Assembly (NCBI RefSeq): GCF_000012505.1
Contig: NC_007513.1
Location: 2,046,001 to 2,110,000, forward strand
Reading direction: 5' to 3'
From: Synechococcus sp. CC9902
GTDB taxonomy: Bacteria; Cyanobacteriota; Cyanobacteriia; PCC-6307; Cyanobiaceae
DNA: 64,000 nt
Below, one piece after another: positions 46,751-56,604 of the stretch (within the stretch, counting starts at the first letter, position 1; every line of letters starts with the position of its first letter). The notes under the pieces are model-generated. The model did no database searches. It was not told where the DNA came from and saw nothing but the letters and a program-made list of their open reading frames with translations. The translations under genes and the position numbers were made by a program.

Positions 46751-47464
46751 TTGGATCTTTCAACGCCAGGCACTCAAGCCAACCTCGAAGCCGCTTTCGG
46801 AGGAGAAAGCATGGCGAATCGCAAATATCTCTTCTTTGCTGATGTCGCCAAGCAATTAGGTCATAACGATCTCGCGAAACTCTTCCGCGAGACGGCTGCT
46901 CAAGAAACCGAGCATGCCTTCGCCCATTTCCGCTTACTCCACCCAGAGCTGGTGATCGGTGATGCCGCCAAACTCAGCGACGATCAGAAAAACGCCATCC
47001 TCAAGCAGTGCCTCGACCTGGCGATTGAAGGCGAAACCTATGAGTACACGACCATGTACCCAGAGTTCGCAGCTCAAGCTCGTACTGATCGCGATCAGGG
47101 GGCCGAAGCAGAGTTCCAAGGACAGGTGGACGAATCAAAGGAACACGCCGGCATCTTCCACACGGCGGCTAAAAACTTTGGGCTGCTCTCGCCCATCGAG
47201 CAGCACCATGCGGAACGCTATGGCGTGGCCTTAAAGGCTTTAGAGGGAGGGGGGAAAGCTGGCGAAGCCGATGAGCCCGTCTCCGGCCTGTGGATCTGCA
47301 AGGTGTGCTCGATGATTTACGACCCCAAAGAAGGTGATCCCGACTCCGGAATTGAGCCGGGCACACCCTTCGAAGCAATTCCAGATGATTGGTGCTGCAC
47401 GATCTGCGGGGCGCGCAAAGCGAGCTTCGTGCCCTATCGGGAAGCGGAATTGAAGACCGCCTGA
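46751..47464 (+). CDS. Rubrerythrin
   Basis: Rubrerythrin reduces hydrogen peroxide with electrons from rubredoxin. The 237-aa protein has a four-helix diiron domain with ligands in [25 protein letters not shown] and [14 protein letters not shown], and a C-terminal rubredoxin domain with the Fe(Cys)4 pairs [11 protein letters not shown] and [10 protein letters not shown]. Start: the first plausible codon is TTG at 46751, giving [12 protein letters not shown], the usual N terminus; another TTG lies 18 bases upstream. No ATG fits. A perfect dyad overlaps the promoter region. It is downstream of flv1 and adds a second O2/peroxide defence to the locus. Confidence 0.92.
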   Translation: MDLSTPGTQANLEAAFGGESMANRKYLFFADVAKQLGHNDLAKLFRETAAQETEHAFAHFRLLHPELVIGDAAKLSDDQKNAILKQCLDLAIEGETYEYTTMYPEFAAQARTDRDQGAEAEFQGQVDESKEHAGIFHTAAKNFGLLSPIEQHHAERYGVALKALEGGGKAGEADEPVSGLWICKVCSMIYDPKEGDPDSGIEPGTPFEAIPDDWCCTICGARKASFVPYREAELKTA

Positions 47465-47573
47465 CGCTTGGCTCAGGGGTGCCACCACTCGATCAGCCTC
47501 ACAGCTGCTGAGGCCATGGCCTTACCCCAAAGTTGTCGGGCAAACTTCTACGTCGATCGTCGAGATTCTCATC

Positions 47574-48104
47574 ATGAGCTCAGACACACCGCTCGATGTG
47601 TTGGTGATCACGGCCAGCAATGGTGAAAACCTCAAGTTGGCCGAACGCTTTCAAGCCAGCGCCCGCAGCCTCGGCCAACGGGCAGAACTACTGGATCTCA
47701 CAACGCTCGACCTTCCCCTGTTCACGCCAAGAGCCCAAGCAGCCCACGGGATACCAACGGCCATTGCCCCTCTCCAGGAGTTGCTGGCCACAACTCCTCG
47801 CTGGGTGATTTGCGCTCCGGAATACAACGGGTCGATCCCGCCATGCCTCAGCAACGCCATTGCCTGGCTTTCGGTTCAAGGCGATGACTTCCGGGGCCTC
47901 TTCAATGGCCGACCCGTTGCCATTGCCACCCATTCCGGAGGAGGAGGCATGGAAGCCTTGATCTCGATGCGGATCCAACTCGCCCATCTCGGCGCAGAAG
48001 TGATAGGCCGGCAATTGCTGAGCAATTACGCCAAACCCGCCAACGACGACAGCATTGACGACCTGCTTCAACGCCTGTTGCAACAACAGCCATTGAAGCT
48101 CTGA
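47574..48104 (+). CDS. NADPH-dependent FMN reductase-family protein
   Basis: This 176-aa flavodoxin-fold protein begins PLDVLVITASNGENLKLAER (the phosphate loop) and has the family signature RWVICAPEYNGSIPPCLSNA, with IATHSGGGGMEALISMR near the C terminus. Members reduce flavins, quinones or azo compounds with NAD(P)H. It may supply reduced flavin or act in quinone detoxification next to flv1 and rubrerythrin. Single gene, 109 bases after rubrerythrin. Confidence 0.85.
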   Translation: MSSDTPLDVLVITASNGENLKLAERFQASARSLGQRAELLDLTTLDLPLFTPRAQAAHGIPTAIAPLQELLATTPRWVICAPEYNGSIPPCLSNAIAWLSVQGDDFRGLFNGRPVAIATHSGGGGMEALISMRIQLAHLGAEVIGRQLLSNYAKPANDDSIDDLLQRLLQQQPLKL

Positions 48105-48330
48105 GACCGATCTGCAAAAGCAACGATGCCGACGCTTGAGTTGGTGGATTGACCGAAAGCACTACCTGTGGTGCCTACCCAATGACCAACCCAAAAAAGT
48201 ATCCAGCAATACATCAATCTTCCTGCCACTAAGTACCACCAAAAACAAGTGCGAACGCAGTTCAAAGCTCGGCTTTGTCAACAGATGACAACCCAAACTG
48301 TTCAATCCTAAAAAAAATCAGCGGTTGACT

Positions 48331-48350
48331 GGCACACCACATGTTGTGCC
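48331..48350. promoter_or_regulatory. 20-bp near-palindrome upstream of the 68-aa gene
   Basis: GGCACACCACATGTTGTGCC has 8 of 10 base pairs in rotational symmetry. It lies 40 bases before the small gene at 48390, a distance suited to a dimeric regulator. No regulator is assigned. Confidence 0.35.
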
Positions 48351-48389
48351 CTGAAATGGATTCACTTCAACCAATTGACTCCCTGAGCG

Positions 48390-48596
48390 ATGGGATTTTT
48401 GCTTGGTCAGGAGGTCATCGTCCGCTACCGCGGATTCCTCCTGCTGGAACAAACCAATAAAGGATGGCTGGTGCGTCCCGAACGCAGCCCGATGCGATTG
48501 CTGCCCTTTCGGACACCATCCTGTTCATTAGCTGATGTGAAAGCTCTACTCGACTGGAGGCTGTCGAAAGACAGCACAGAGATCAACGCCGCTTGA
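48390..48596 (+). CDS. Small conserved-looking hypothetical protein
   Basis: This 68-aa protein begins MGFLLGQEVIVRYRGFLLLE, with a beta-rich start, QTNKGWLVRPERSPM, RLLPFRTPSCSLADVKALLD and a C-terminal helix. It looks like the short orphan proteins typical of marine picocyanobacteria and has ordinary codon usage. No function can be assigned. It is convergent with the next gene; the stops are 3 bases apart. Confidence 0.65.
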   Translation: MGFLLGQEVIVRYRGFLLLEQTNKGWLVRPERSPMRLLPFRTPSCSLADVKALLDWRLSKDSTEINAA

Positions 48597-48598
48597 TT

Positions 48599-48853
48599 TC
48601 AAGCGGCAGCTGGTGGTGGCGTTGGATTTCCAATCGGTTGCAGAGGAATCACCAAGGTTGCCCAATGATCAGGCCGCTCAGGGCGGGTTCGACGAGCTTC
48701 CCGCACTCCAAATGGCACACGAACAACATTCGTGCCTTCGATGGAAAGCGTATGGCCGCGATTAAAGGCTGATTCCAAGCCTTCAGGCAGTTGTGGAAGG
48801 CTTGGACCTTGCAAGGTTCCAAGACCCAACTTGGTGGTGTTGTCCCGATCCAT
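48599..48853 (-). CDS. Small hypothetical protein
   Basis: This 84-aa protein starts MDRDNTTKLGLGTLQGPSLP, then LPEGLESAFNRGHTLSIEGT, NVVRVPFGVREARRTRPERP and a C-terminal DHWATLVIPLQPIG. No domain was recognised. The longest frame begins 11 codons earlier. It is 140 bases downstream of gcvP on the same strand and may be in that transcript. The sequence has a clean composition but no extra support. Confidence 0.5.
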   Translation of the reverse strand: MDRDNTTKLGLGTLQGPSLPQLPEGLESAFNRGHTLSIEGTNVVRVPFGVREARRTRPERPDHWATLVIPLQPIGNPTPPPAAA

Positions 48854-48993
48854 GGTGTCCCCCGACAGACGAATCAGTTGCCGCATAGTGTGACTTCAGC
48901 CGCCAGAGCGGTGGGTGAAATCAAACTAATTAATTCGGTTTTCAGTGAAAATTTACTTCCTGTAGAGACAAAGCGCCAGTCCGAGGCGGCGAA

Positions 48994-51870
48994 TTAGGCC
49001 GCAATGGCAACGGCTTCCACGGACGGACAGGTACAGATCAGATTTCTATCGCCAAAGGCGTTATCAATCCGAGCCACGGCTGGCCACACCTTGTTTTGGG
49101 TTTGATCGGGCAAGGGAAATGCAGCCTGCTGGCGGCTGTAGGGACGATCCCAAACCTCGGCCATCACCGCAGCCATGGTGTGGGGAGCCCGCTTCAGAGG
49201 ATTGTTCAAGGCATCCATCGCCCCCGTTTCAATCGCTCGAACCTCGTCACGGATAGCGATTAAGGCATCGGCGAACCGATCCAATTCCGACAAGCTTTCG
49301 CTTTCCGTGGGCTCCACCATCACGGTGCCTGCCACCGGCCAACTCACGGTTGGAGCATGGAAGCCGTAATCCATCAATCGCTTGGCGATGTCATCGACAT
49401 CGATGCCGGCATCTCGCTTCAGTGGTCGAAGATCGAGGATGCATTCATGGGCAACACGGCCCGTGGCACCACGGAACAACACCGGGAAATGGTCATCGAG
49501 ACGGTGAGCCAAATAATTGGCCGACAACAGCGCCACGGCACTGGCCTGACGGAGGGCATCCGCCCCCATCATCCGTAAATACATCCAACTGATCGGGAGG
49601 ATGCTGGCACTCCCCAGAGCTGCTGCAGACACGGGGCCGATGGCCGATGCAGTTTGATTTTCAAAGGGATGCCCAGGCAAGAACGGCGCCAGATGAGCCG
49701 CCACCCCAATCGGGCCCACCCCTGGACCACCACCGCCGTGGGGAATGCAGAACGTTTTATGCAGATTCAAGTGGCAAACATCGGCACCGAAGGCTCCAGG
49801 TCGAGAGAGGCCCACCTGCGCATTGAGATTGGCGCCATCGAGATACACCTGACCGCCATGGCGATGGACCACCTCACAGATATGACGAATCCCGGTTTCA
49901 AATACCCCATGGGTTGAGGGGTAGGTAACCATCAAGGCCGCAAGCCGATCGGCGTACTCGGTTGCCCGCGCTGCAAGGTCGTCTTGATCGATGTTGCCTT
50001 CCGCGTCACAGGCCACCGCCACAACTTTGAGGCCAGCCATCACCGCGCTAGCGGGATTAGTGCCATGGGCACTGGTGGGAATCAGACAAATATCTCTGTG
50101 GTTGTCCCCGCGGGAGCGGTGCCAGGCACGAATCACCAATAACCCGGCGTATTCACCCTGAGAGCCAGCATTGGGCTGCAATGAAACAGCGGCGAAACCG
50201 GTAAGGGCCGCCAGCCAACGCTCCAAGTCGTCGGCGAGATGGCGATAGCCCAACGCCTGATCCAAAGGTGCAAAAGGATGCAAACGGGCAAACTCCGGCC
50301 AGCTCACTGGCAGAAGTTCTGCGGCTGCATTCAGCTTCATCGTGCAGCTACCCAGCGGAATCATTCCGTGCACCAGCGACAGGTCGCGACTCACCAAGCG
50401 CTGGATGTAGCGCATGAGCTCCGTTTCGCTGCGGTAGCGATGGAACGCTGGCTGCGTCAGCCAAGGCCGTATCCGCGAGGGGAGTGAGAGCAGCGCGGTG
50501 TTGGCTGCAGAGGCAGGCGCCGTGGACACGGGCTTGCCAACCGCCCTGGCCACTGCTTCGAGGAGGTGGGCTACCTCCTTCTGATCACTGAATTCATCGA
50601 AGCTGACGCCGAATCCGGTGGCTTGGGACGCCGGCACACCATCAGGCAGAACCCTCAGATTGAATCCCGCCTCGGCCGCCGCTGCGTGCACAGCCGGCGC
50701 ATGCGTGGTGGTGACGGTGACGGTGTCGAAACGGTCGGCCTCCTCCACCGCAACATCCAGCGTGCGAAGGCCAGCTTCGAATTGAAGACGGAGGCCAACA
50801 AGCCGTTCGGCGATAGCTCGAAGACCATCGGGGCCATGGTGCACCGCATAAAACGAAGCGATCACCGCCAGCAACACTTGCGCCGTACAAATGTTGCTCG
50901 TGGCCTTATCCCTGCGGATGTGCTGCTCTCGGGTCTGCAACGCCAAGCGCAAAGCAGGATTGCCCTCGGCATCCTTCGACTCCCCTACAAGCCGCCCAGG
51001 AATCTGACGCTTATAGGCCTCTCGCGTCGCAAAAAATGCTGCATGGGGGCCGCCGAATCCCATCGGCACACCAAATCGTTGAGCACTGCCTACAGCAATA
51101 TCAGCACCAAAATCCGCAACGGGCGCGAACAGGGTCTGCGCCAACGGATCAATCGCCACCGTCACCAGAGCACCTGCATCGTGGGCCCGCTCGATCAGCG
51201 TGGTGGGGTCCCAGAGCAGCCCATCGGCGCCGGGCAGTTGCAACAGCACCCCAAACACCCGCGTGTCAAAAGCCATCTGCTCGGGATCAACCCGCTCAAG
51301 CTCAATTCCCAATGGCTCCGCCCTGGTTTGCAGCACAGCCCAGGTCTGGGGAAGCACATGGCAATCGACAAGGAAACGATTCGCTTCGGGACGTCGACAC
51401 ACACCAAAGCTCAAGCCCATGGCTTCTGCCGCGGCCGTGGCTTCATCCAGTAAGGAAGCATTCGCGATCGGAAGCCCAGTGAGCTCACTGATCAACGTTT
51501 GAAAATTCAGCAACGCCTCAAGCCGCCCTTGGGCAATCTCAGCTTGATAAGGGGTGTAGGCGGTATACCAAGCAGGGTTCTCAAACACGTGGCGTTGAAT
51601 CAACGCCGGCGTTGCTGTGCCGTGATATCCGAGACCAATCAGCGATCGTTGAACAAGATTCTTCGCAGCGATCGTGCCGAGATCTGCCAGTGCCTCAGCT
51701 TCGCCACACCCTGCAGGAAGCACGTTGCGGGGCGGGGCGGCATCAAGGATGTCGTCGGGGACAACGTCCTTGATGAAATCATCCAAATGCTGGTATCCCA
51801 GCGTTTGCAGCATCTGGTGCTGCTCAGTTTCGCTTGGGCCCAAATGCCGCTGCAGAAAAGGGGAAGTCAC
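48994..51870 (-). CDS. gcvP: Glycine dehydrogenase (P protein of glycine cleavage)
   Basis: GcvP decarboxylates glycine and passes the aminomethyl group to lipoyl-GcvH; in cyanobacteria it is central to photorespiration. The 958-aa form is the single-chain alpha2-type. The N-terminal half begins [19 protein letters not shown] and has [21 protein letters not shown]. The PLP Lys is in [19 protein letters not shown]. Also seen are [18 protein letters not shown] and [13 protein letters not shown]. Together with the upstream gcvH it forms part of the glycine cleavage system; gcvT is not in the window. Confidence 0.96.
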   Translation of the reverse strand: MTSPFLQRHLGPSETEQHQMLQTLGYQHLDDFIKDVVPDDILDAAPPRNVLPAGCGEAEALADLGTIAAKNLVQRSLIGLGYHGTATPALIQRHVFENPAWYTAYTPYQAEIAQGRLEALLNFQTLISELTGLPIANASLLDEATAAAEAMGLSFGVCRRPEANRFLVDCHVLPQTWAVLQTRAEPLGIELERVDPEQMAFDTRVFGVLLQLPGADGLLWDPTTLIERAHDAGALVTVAIDPLAQTLFAPVADFGADIAVGSAQRFGVPMGFGGPHAAFFATREAYKRQIPGRLVGESKDAEGNPALRLALQTREQHIRRDKATSNICTAQVLLAVIASFYAVHHGPDGLRAIAERLVGLRLQFEAGLRTLDVAVEEADRFDTVTVTTTHAPAVHAAAAEAGFNLRVLPDGVPASQATGFGVSFDEFSDQKEVAHLLEAVARAVGKPVSTAPASAANTALLSLPSRIRPWLTQPAFHRYRSETELMRYIQRLVSRDLSLVHGMIPLGSCTMKLNAAAELLPVSWPEFARLHPFAPLDQALGYRHLADDLERWLAALTGFAAVSLQPNAGSQGEYAGLLVIRAWHRSRGDNHRDICLIPTSAHGTNPASAVMAGLKVVAVACDAEGNIDQDDLAARATEYADRLAALMVTYPSTHGVFETGIRHICEVVHRHGGQVYLDGANLNAQVGLSRPGAFGADVCHLNLHKTFCIPHGGGGPGVGPIGVAAHLAPFLPGHPFENQTASAIGPVSAAALGSASILPISWMYLRMMGADALRQASAVALLSANYLAHRLDDHFPVLFRGATGRVAHECILDLRPLKRDAGIDVDDIAKRLMDYGFHAPTVSWPVAGTVMVEPTESESLSELDRFADALIAIRDEVRAIETGAMDALNNPLKRAPHTMAAVMAEVWDRPYSRQQAAFPLPDQTQNKVWPAVARIDNAFGDRNLICTCPSVEAVAIAA

Positions 51871-51924
51871 GGTCTGCAGCGGGGGAAGGCGGTGATCTTA
51901 AAGAAGGGTGACCGCCTCCCGTCA

Positions 51925-52314
51925 TCAACCGGCGTTCACCTTCGCGGAATAGGTGGCTGAATCAAGCAACGTCTCGAGTTGCGCCGGATCACTTGGACGC
52001 ACCACCAGAAGCCATCCCGCGCCATGGGGATCGTTCTGGAGTTCTTCAGGGCTCGCCAGCACCGCTTCATTGCGCTCGACCACTTCCCCTGCAATGGGGG
52101 CATACATATCTTCGACAGCTTTCACAGACTCCACAGAACCAAAGCTGGTGCCCTTATCGAGGCTGGCGCCCACATCAGGGAGATCAACAAAAACAATGTC
52201 GCCGAGCTGATCAACAGCAAAAGCACTGATGCCAACGCGAATGAGCTCACCATCGAGATGGGCGTATTCGTGGCTGTCGGCAAAGCGGTAGGCGGCGGGG
52301 AACTCGAACGCCAT
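51925..52314 (-). CDS. gcvH: Glycine cleavage system H protein
   Basis: GcvH carries the aminomethyl group on a lipoylated Lys. The 129-aa sequence starts MAFEFPAAYRFADSHEYAHL and has the lipoyl-Lys in GSVESVKAVEDMYAPIAGEV. IVFVDLPDVGASLDKGTSF and NDPHGAGWLLVVR are the other usual segments. It is 54 bases before gcvP and 18 bases after the PLP lyase, so the three genes look like one operon. Confidence 0.96.
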   Translation of the reverse strand: MAFEFPAAYRFADSHEYAHLDGELIRVGISAFAVDQLGDIVFVDLPDVGASLDKGTSFGSVESVKAVEDMYAPIAGEVVERNEAVLASPEELQNDPHGAGWLLVVRPSDPAQLETLLDSATYSAKVNAG

Positions 52315-52332
52315 CGGGCAGGTGAAGGTGAA

Positions 52333-53679
52333 TTAGATGATCTCAGTTTGAGGGAGATTGATCAGTCCCGCCGCATCAAGTGCCGTGAGGGCTTCCGCCA
52401 AGGCCAGCTGGATATGGGCACGGTGAGTGCCGCCTTGAACAAACAAATTGAAAGGCTCTCGCAGGGGAGCATCAGCGGAAAATTCGCTCGTTGATCCGTC
52501 GATAAACGTGCCGCCGGCCATCATCAAATCACTGGCATAGCCAGGCATTGCGGCCGGCACTGGATCCAGATAAGCCCCCACCGGTGAACAGGCTTGAAAC
52601 GCACGGCAGACCGTTTTCAAAGCCTCCGGACTACCCAGACAAACCGCCTGGATCAAGTCGCTTCGCACAGCACCTGGCCTCGGTTGAACGGCGAAGCCAA
52701 GCCGCTCAAACACGCCGGCCACGAGATCCGCACCAATCAAAGCCTCAGCCACCATTTGTGGAGCCAAAAACAATCCCTGCAACACGAGGCGCTGCAGATC
52801 AAATCCCGTGCCACCTTTTCGACCGATGCCAGGGGCCGTCAATCGACAACACGCCTGGTGCACCAGATCGGCCCGGCCGGCAACGTAACCGCCGGTTGGG
52901 GCGATGGTGCCACCAAGATTTTTAATCAACGAACCCGCCACCAGATCGGCCCCCACCTCGGGCGGCTCACAGTCCTGAACCAATTCCCCATAGCAATTGT
53001 CGACAAAACAGATGCAATCGGGCTGCCGTGCGTGAATGAGCGCGCAGAGCTCACCGATTTCCTTCACCGACAACGACGGGCGCCAGCTGTAGCCACAACT
53101 GCGTTGAATCAAGACCATGCGCTGAGGCACAGCCAGCGCCTGATCCAAACCGACCCGATCCACAACCCCCTCAGGCGTTAACGGCACTTCGTCGTAATCG
53201 ATCCCAAAATCGGCCAACGACCCCTGACCCGTCCCTCTCAAACCGATGACTTCCTCAAGGGTGTCGTAGGGACGACCGGTGATTGAAAGCAAACGATCAC
53301 CAGGCCGCAGCACGCCAAACAACGCTGCCGTTATCGCGTGAGTGCCACTGACGAACTGCATCCGCACCGCTGCCGCCTCAGCCCCAAGAACCCTTGCAAA
53401 CACCCGATCCACCAGATCACGGCCCTGATCTCCATGGCCGTAGCCAGTGAGGGAAGCAAAGTGCTGCGTCCCCAACCGCTCCTCAGCAAACGCAGCCAAA
53501 ACACGCTGCAAGCGTTGTTCCACCGCAGATGTTCGCTGCGCAGCTAGGGGCGCCTGCTGCTGGCTCACAGAATCGATCAGCTTCCTTGCAATCGCGCTCG
53601 TCACCAGGGCCTCCCTGTGTTGGAACCGTTCCCAGGCTCCATGCTGCGCTCTCGCCTTCACCACGCTGATCCGCTGCAA
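52333..53679 (-). CDS. Methionine gamma-lyase / aluminium-resistance family PLP enzyme
   Basis: This 448-aa fold-type I PLP protein belongs to the family often labelled aluminium resistance protein (methionine gamma-lyase-like). Landmarks are HFASLTGYGHGDQGRD, RMQFVSGTHAITAALFGVL, GIDYDEVPLTPEG, IQRSCGYSWRPSL, VDNCYGELVQDCEP and the Schiff-base Lys in GSLIKNLGGTIAPTGGY. The C-terminal QGGTHRAHIQLALAEAL is also typical. The exact substrate is not known; a cystathionine- or methionine-like lyase is expected. It is the first gene of the run leading into gcvH and gcvP. Length and motifs look intact. Confidence 0.87.
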   Translation of the reverse strand: MQRISVVKARAQHGAWERFQHREALVTSAIARKLIDSVSQQQAPLAAQRTSAVEQRLQRVLAAFAEERLGTQHFASLTGYGHGDQGRDLVDRVFARVLGAEAAAVRMQFVSGTHAITAALFGVLRPGDRLLSITGRPYDTLEEVIGLRGTGQGSLADFGIDYDEVPLTPEGVVDRVGLDQALAVPQRMVLIQRSCGYSWRPSLSVKEIGELCALIHARQPDCICFVDNCYGELVQDCEPPEVGADLVAGSLIKNLGGTIAPTGGYVAGRADLVHQACCRLTAPGIGRKGGTGFDLQRLVLQGLFLAPQMVAEALIGADLVAGVFERLGFAVQPRPGAVRSDLIQAVCLGSPEALKTVCRAFQACSPVGAYLDPVPAAMPGYASDLMMAGGTFIDGSTSEFSADAPLREPFNLFVQGGTHRAHIQLALAEALTALDAAGLINLPQTEII

Positions 53680-53770
53680 GGCGAGAACTCCTTTAGATTT
53701 CTGTTATCAACGGCACCATCCGCTCCCTAGTTTTTTTTTGAGCGGCACTGTCGATTCCAGGAGATTCCGA

Positions 53771-54673
53771 TTGGTTTCCTCGCAACCAGCTGATAGCCGC
53801 GAGCTTCGCGTTAGGGCTGCTGTAACGGGCCCCCGTGGGCCATTACCTGCCCGTCAAAGGCGTCTAAAATCAGGAACCACCGGCTTCATGCTGGTGAATC
53901 ACATCCTGGCCACCGTGGCCTTGCTCCCTCAGTTTTGGAGCTGGCAGGCGATTGTTGCCTTCGGTGTTCTGTATTGGATGACCGTTCTGGGGGTCACCCT
54001 CGGATTACACCGTTTGGTGGCGCACCGCAGCCTTGTGGTTCCCGTTTGGCTGGAACGCGTGCTGGTGATCATGGGCACGCTCGCTTGCCAGAGCGGACCG
54101 ATCGAATGGGTTGGGCTTCACCGCCATCACCACCGATTCTCCGATCAACCCACAGACCATCACGATGCTGGACGGGGGTTGTGGTGGAGTCACAGCGAAT
54201 GGATGCTCCATGAGATTCCTGCGCTGAAAGAGCTCGATCGCTATGCGGGAGATCTGCAATGTGATCCCTTTTACCGCTGGCTCGATCGCTGGTTCTTGCT
54301 GCTTCAAATCCCCCTGGGATTGGGCTTGTACTGGTATGGCGAAGCTGCGCAAGTCCATGGCGGCGGATTGGGGCTCGTTCTTTGGGCCATCCCCCTACGA
54401 CTCGTGGTCGTGTATCACGTCACTTGGCTGGTGAACTCAGCGACCCACGCCTTCGGATATCGCAATTTTGATTCACCCGACCTCTCGCGGAATTGCTGGT
54501 GGGTGGCCGTGCTCTCGTTTGGAGAGGGTTGGCACAACAACCACCATGCGCACCCTGCCAGCGCACGCCATGGCCTGCGCTGGTTTGAATTTGATATCAC
54601 CTGGCAGCACGTTCGCCTCTTAAAACGGTTTGGCCTCGCGAGACGGGTCCGTGAAGCCACGTACAACCCTTAA
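53771..54673 (+). CDS. Acyl-lipid fatty acid desaturase (first of two)
   Basis: This 300-aa membrane enzyme introduces a double bond in acyl-lipids, most likely at delta-9. The three His boxes are GLHRLVAHRSL, GLHRHHHRFSD and WHNNHHAHP. Membrane stretches such as LVNHILATVALLPQFWSW and AIVAFGVLYWMTVL flank them. The start was placed at a TTG at 53771 because AGGAG lies 7 bases upstream at 53759-53763; the longer frame overlaps the PLP lyase and has no homology there. The N-terminal linker matches that of the second desaturase. Confidence 0.9.
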   Translation: MVSSQPADSRELRVRAAVTGPRGPLPARQRRLKSGTTGFMLVNHILATVALLPQFWSWQAIVAFGVLYWMTVLGVTLGLHRLVAHRSLVVPVWLERVLVIMGTLACQSGPIEWVGLHRHHHRFSDQPTDHHDAGRGLWWSHSEWMLHEIPALKELDRYAGDLQCDPFYRWLDRWFLLLQIPLGLGLYWYGEAAQVHGGGLGLVLWAIPLRLVVVYHVTWLVNSATHAFGYRNFDSPDLSRNCWWVAVLSFGEGWHNNHHAHPASARHGLRWFEFDITWQHVRLLKRFGLARRVREATYNP

Positions 54674-54696
54674 AAGGTTCACTCCTTGCGATTTTC

Positions 54697-54730
54697 ACCC
54701 TGGTGGATGAGAAATCCACCAGGGTTTTTT
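54697..54730 (+). terminator. Terminator between the two desaturase genes
   Basis: ACCCTGGTGGAT-GAGAA-ATCCACCAGGGT is a perfect 12-bp stem followed by a run of T. It lies 23 bases after the first desaturase stop, so the two desaturases are transcribed separately. Confidence 0.93.
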
Positions 54731-54889
54731 ATTGCGTGCCACCCCCCCCCAAGATGTGGTCGATCGATGGGGGGCAAGGGGCAAGCCTTAACAATCAGCG
54801 TTGCCCTGTCGTGATGGGCTACTGAGCCAAGAGCAATCCCTATGTAGGAAAGCTGATCGGTTATAAACAATGAAAAGTGCAAGAACAAA

Positions 54890-55825
54890 GTGATATCTGA
54901 CGTGAACCGAGCGCCATCTCCACCGAGCCGGCCGGTCACGTCTCACAAGGCTTTAAAACGTGCTGGCTTACTCCACGTGCGTCGCAAAGGGGGGCGATCC
55001 GCAGCTCCCTCCCAAAGCCCACGCAGGGGAACCATCGTGTTCATGGTGGTCTTGCATACCTCCGCGATGGTGGCTCTACTGCCGCGTTTCTGGAGCTGGC
55101 AAGCCGTTCTCACCCTCGGCATTTTGTACTGGGCTACAGCCTGCCTCGGAGTCACGATCGGTTACCACCGACTGCTGTCTCACCGGTCGTTTCGGGTTCC
55201 CAAATGGTTGGAGCGATTTTTCGCCACCTGCGGTGCCTTGAGCTGCCAGCAAGGGCCGATCACCTGGGCCGGTCTGCATCGCCACCACCACAAGTTTTCC
55301 GACACGGACGCGGATCACCACAACAGCCATCGAGGCTTCTGGTGGAGCCATATGGGCTGGATGTTTGAAACGATTCCTGCCATGCAGGCAATCCCGCGCC
55401 TCAGCGGCGACCTCAGCAGCGATCCCTATTACCGCTGGCTCAACCGCAATTTTCTTTACCTGCAATTTCCTCTGGCGTTTCTGCTGTTTGTGATCGGCTC
55501 CATCACTGGCGCTGGAGGGTGGGCCTTAGTGCTTTGGGGCATCCCCTTAAGACTCGTGCTCGTTTATCACGTGACCTGGCTTGTGAACTCCGCAACGCAC
55601 TGCTGGGGAACCATTGCCTACGACAGCGGCGATGCTTCCCGCAACAACAAATGGGTGGCGGCCCTCACCTTTGGCGAGGGTTGGCATAACAACCATCACG
55701 CCTTCCCTCACTCCGCATGCCACGGACTCCAGAAAGGACAGATCGACCTCACCTGGGAACATATCCGCTTGATGCGAGCTCTCGGGCTGGCCAAAAACAT
55801 CCGCCTACCCATCAAGCCTGCATAA
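54890..55825 (+). CDS. Acyl-lipid fatty acid desaturase (second of two)
   Basis: This 311-aa paralogue has the His boxes GYHRLLSHRSF, GLHRHHHKFSDTDADHH and WHNNHHAFP, and the same flanking membrane segments (VVLHTSAMVALLPRFWSW). The start is a GTG at 54890; a GTG four codons later is also possible. The two enzymes resemble each other over their whole length, so they come from a duplication or are two DesC-type desaturases with different regulation. Distinct promoters are likely because a strong terminator separates them. Confidence 0.9.
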   Translation: MISDVNRAPSPPSRPVTSHKALKRAGLLHVRRKGGRSAAPSQSPRRGTIVFMVVLHTSAMVALLPRFWSWQAVLTLGILYWATACLGVTIGYHRLLSHRSFRVPKWLERFFATCGALSCQQGPITWAGLHRHHHKFSDTDADHHNSHRGFWWSHMGWMFETIPAMQAIPRLSGDLSSDPYYRWLNRNFLYLQFPLAFLLFVIGSITGAGGWALVLWGIPLRLVLVYHVTWLVNSATHCWGTIAYDSGDASRNNKWVAALTFGEGWHNNHHAFPHSACHGLQKGQIDLTWEHIRLMRALGLAKNIRLPIKPA

Positions 55826-55899
55826 CAAGAGCCAGAGACGGTGCGCTACTTAAATCACATCAGTGAGTAAATATTCATACCCTTCAATTAATAAACAAA

Positions 55900-55918
55900 C
55901 CGTTCAACTATTGAACGG
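55900..55918. promoter_or_regulatory. CCGTTCAA dyad and repeated half-site upstream of rplI
   Basis: CCGTTCAA-CTA-TTGAACGG is a perfect 8-bp inverted repeat. AACTATTGAAC from its centre recurs at about 55951-55961, so half of the site is repeated. It is in the 259-base gap between the second desaturase and rplI, with no T run, which suggests a protein-binding site. Confidence 0.4.
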
Positions 55919-56084
55919 AAGCAACTTTTGTGGCGGGCAATCAACTGCCTAACTATTGAACTAGATCGAGAATCATCTGCTTTTTGTTGAGGAGATCCAA
56001 AAGCCCAAGCTTTCGATCCATCAACGGAACAGCTGAGGTCGTAATATTCCGGATCGCCCCGTAGTCGTTGTCGGTCGCAGTCCC

Positions 56085-56543
56085 ATGCCCAAACGCGTAC
56101 AAGTCGTTCTGAACGAGGACATCCTCAGCCTCGGCAAGGACGGAGATCTCGTGGACGTAGCCCCTGGCTATGCCCGGAATTTCCTGCTGCCCTTCGGCAA
56201 AGCTGTTCCCGTCACCCCTGCAGTGATGAAGCAGGTGGAGCACCGCCGTGCCAAGGAAGTTGAGCGTCAAGCGGCCCTGAAACAGGAAGCCCTGAACTTC
56301 AAGACAGCTCTCGACACCATCGGTCGCTTCACCGTGAAGAAGCAGGTTGGCGAAGACAACGTGCTGTTCGGCACCGTGACCAACGGCGACGTCGCTGAAG
56401 CGATCGAAGAGTCGACCAAGAAGGAGATCGATCGCCGCGACATCCTGGTGCCTGAAATCCACCGCACCGGTAAGTACACCGTGACGGTGAAGCTTCACAG
56501 CGAAGTGACCGCCGAAATCAACCTCGAAGTGGTGAGCTACTGA
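56085..56543 (+). CDS. rplI: 50S ribosomal protein L9
   Basis: L9 is a two-domain protein at the base of the L1 stalk. The 152-aa sequence begins [20 protein letters not shown] and has the conserved [19 protein letters not shown], then the long connecting helix ([20 protein letters not shown]) and the C-terminal domain ([20 protein letters not shown], then [18 protein letters not shown]). All are standard. It lies 61 bases before dnaB, the common bacterial arrangement. Confidence 0.97.
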   Translation: MPKRVQVVLNEDILSLGKDGDLVDVAPGYARNFLLPFGKAVPVTPAVMKQVEHRRAKEVERQAALKQEALNFKTALDTIGRFTVKKQVGEDNVLFGTVTNGDVAEAIEESTKKEIDRRDILVPEIHRTGKYTVTVKLHSEVTAEINLEVVSY

Positions 56544-56604
56544 TTTACCGCGAATCGGCTCGGTTCAGCCAGAGTGGGATCACTCTTAGCTGCACCTTGC
56601 CGCC

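Noticed and set aside
50566-51453. 295-codon plus-strand frame within gcvP
   Set aside because: Antisense shadow of gcvP with Arg/His-rich, non-protein-like composition.
53447-53770. N-terminal extension of the first desaturase to 53447
   Set aside because: This part overlaps the minus-strand PLP lyase and has no relation to desaturases; a ribosome-binding site supports the TTG at 53771.
54731-54889. Possible small RNA in the gap between the desaturases
   Set aside because: There is a C-run and some pairing, but no Yfr-type motif or clear terminator was recognised.
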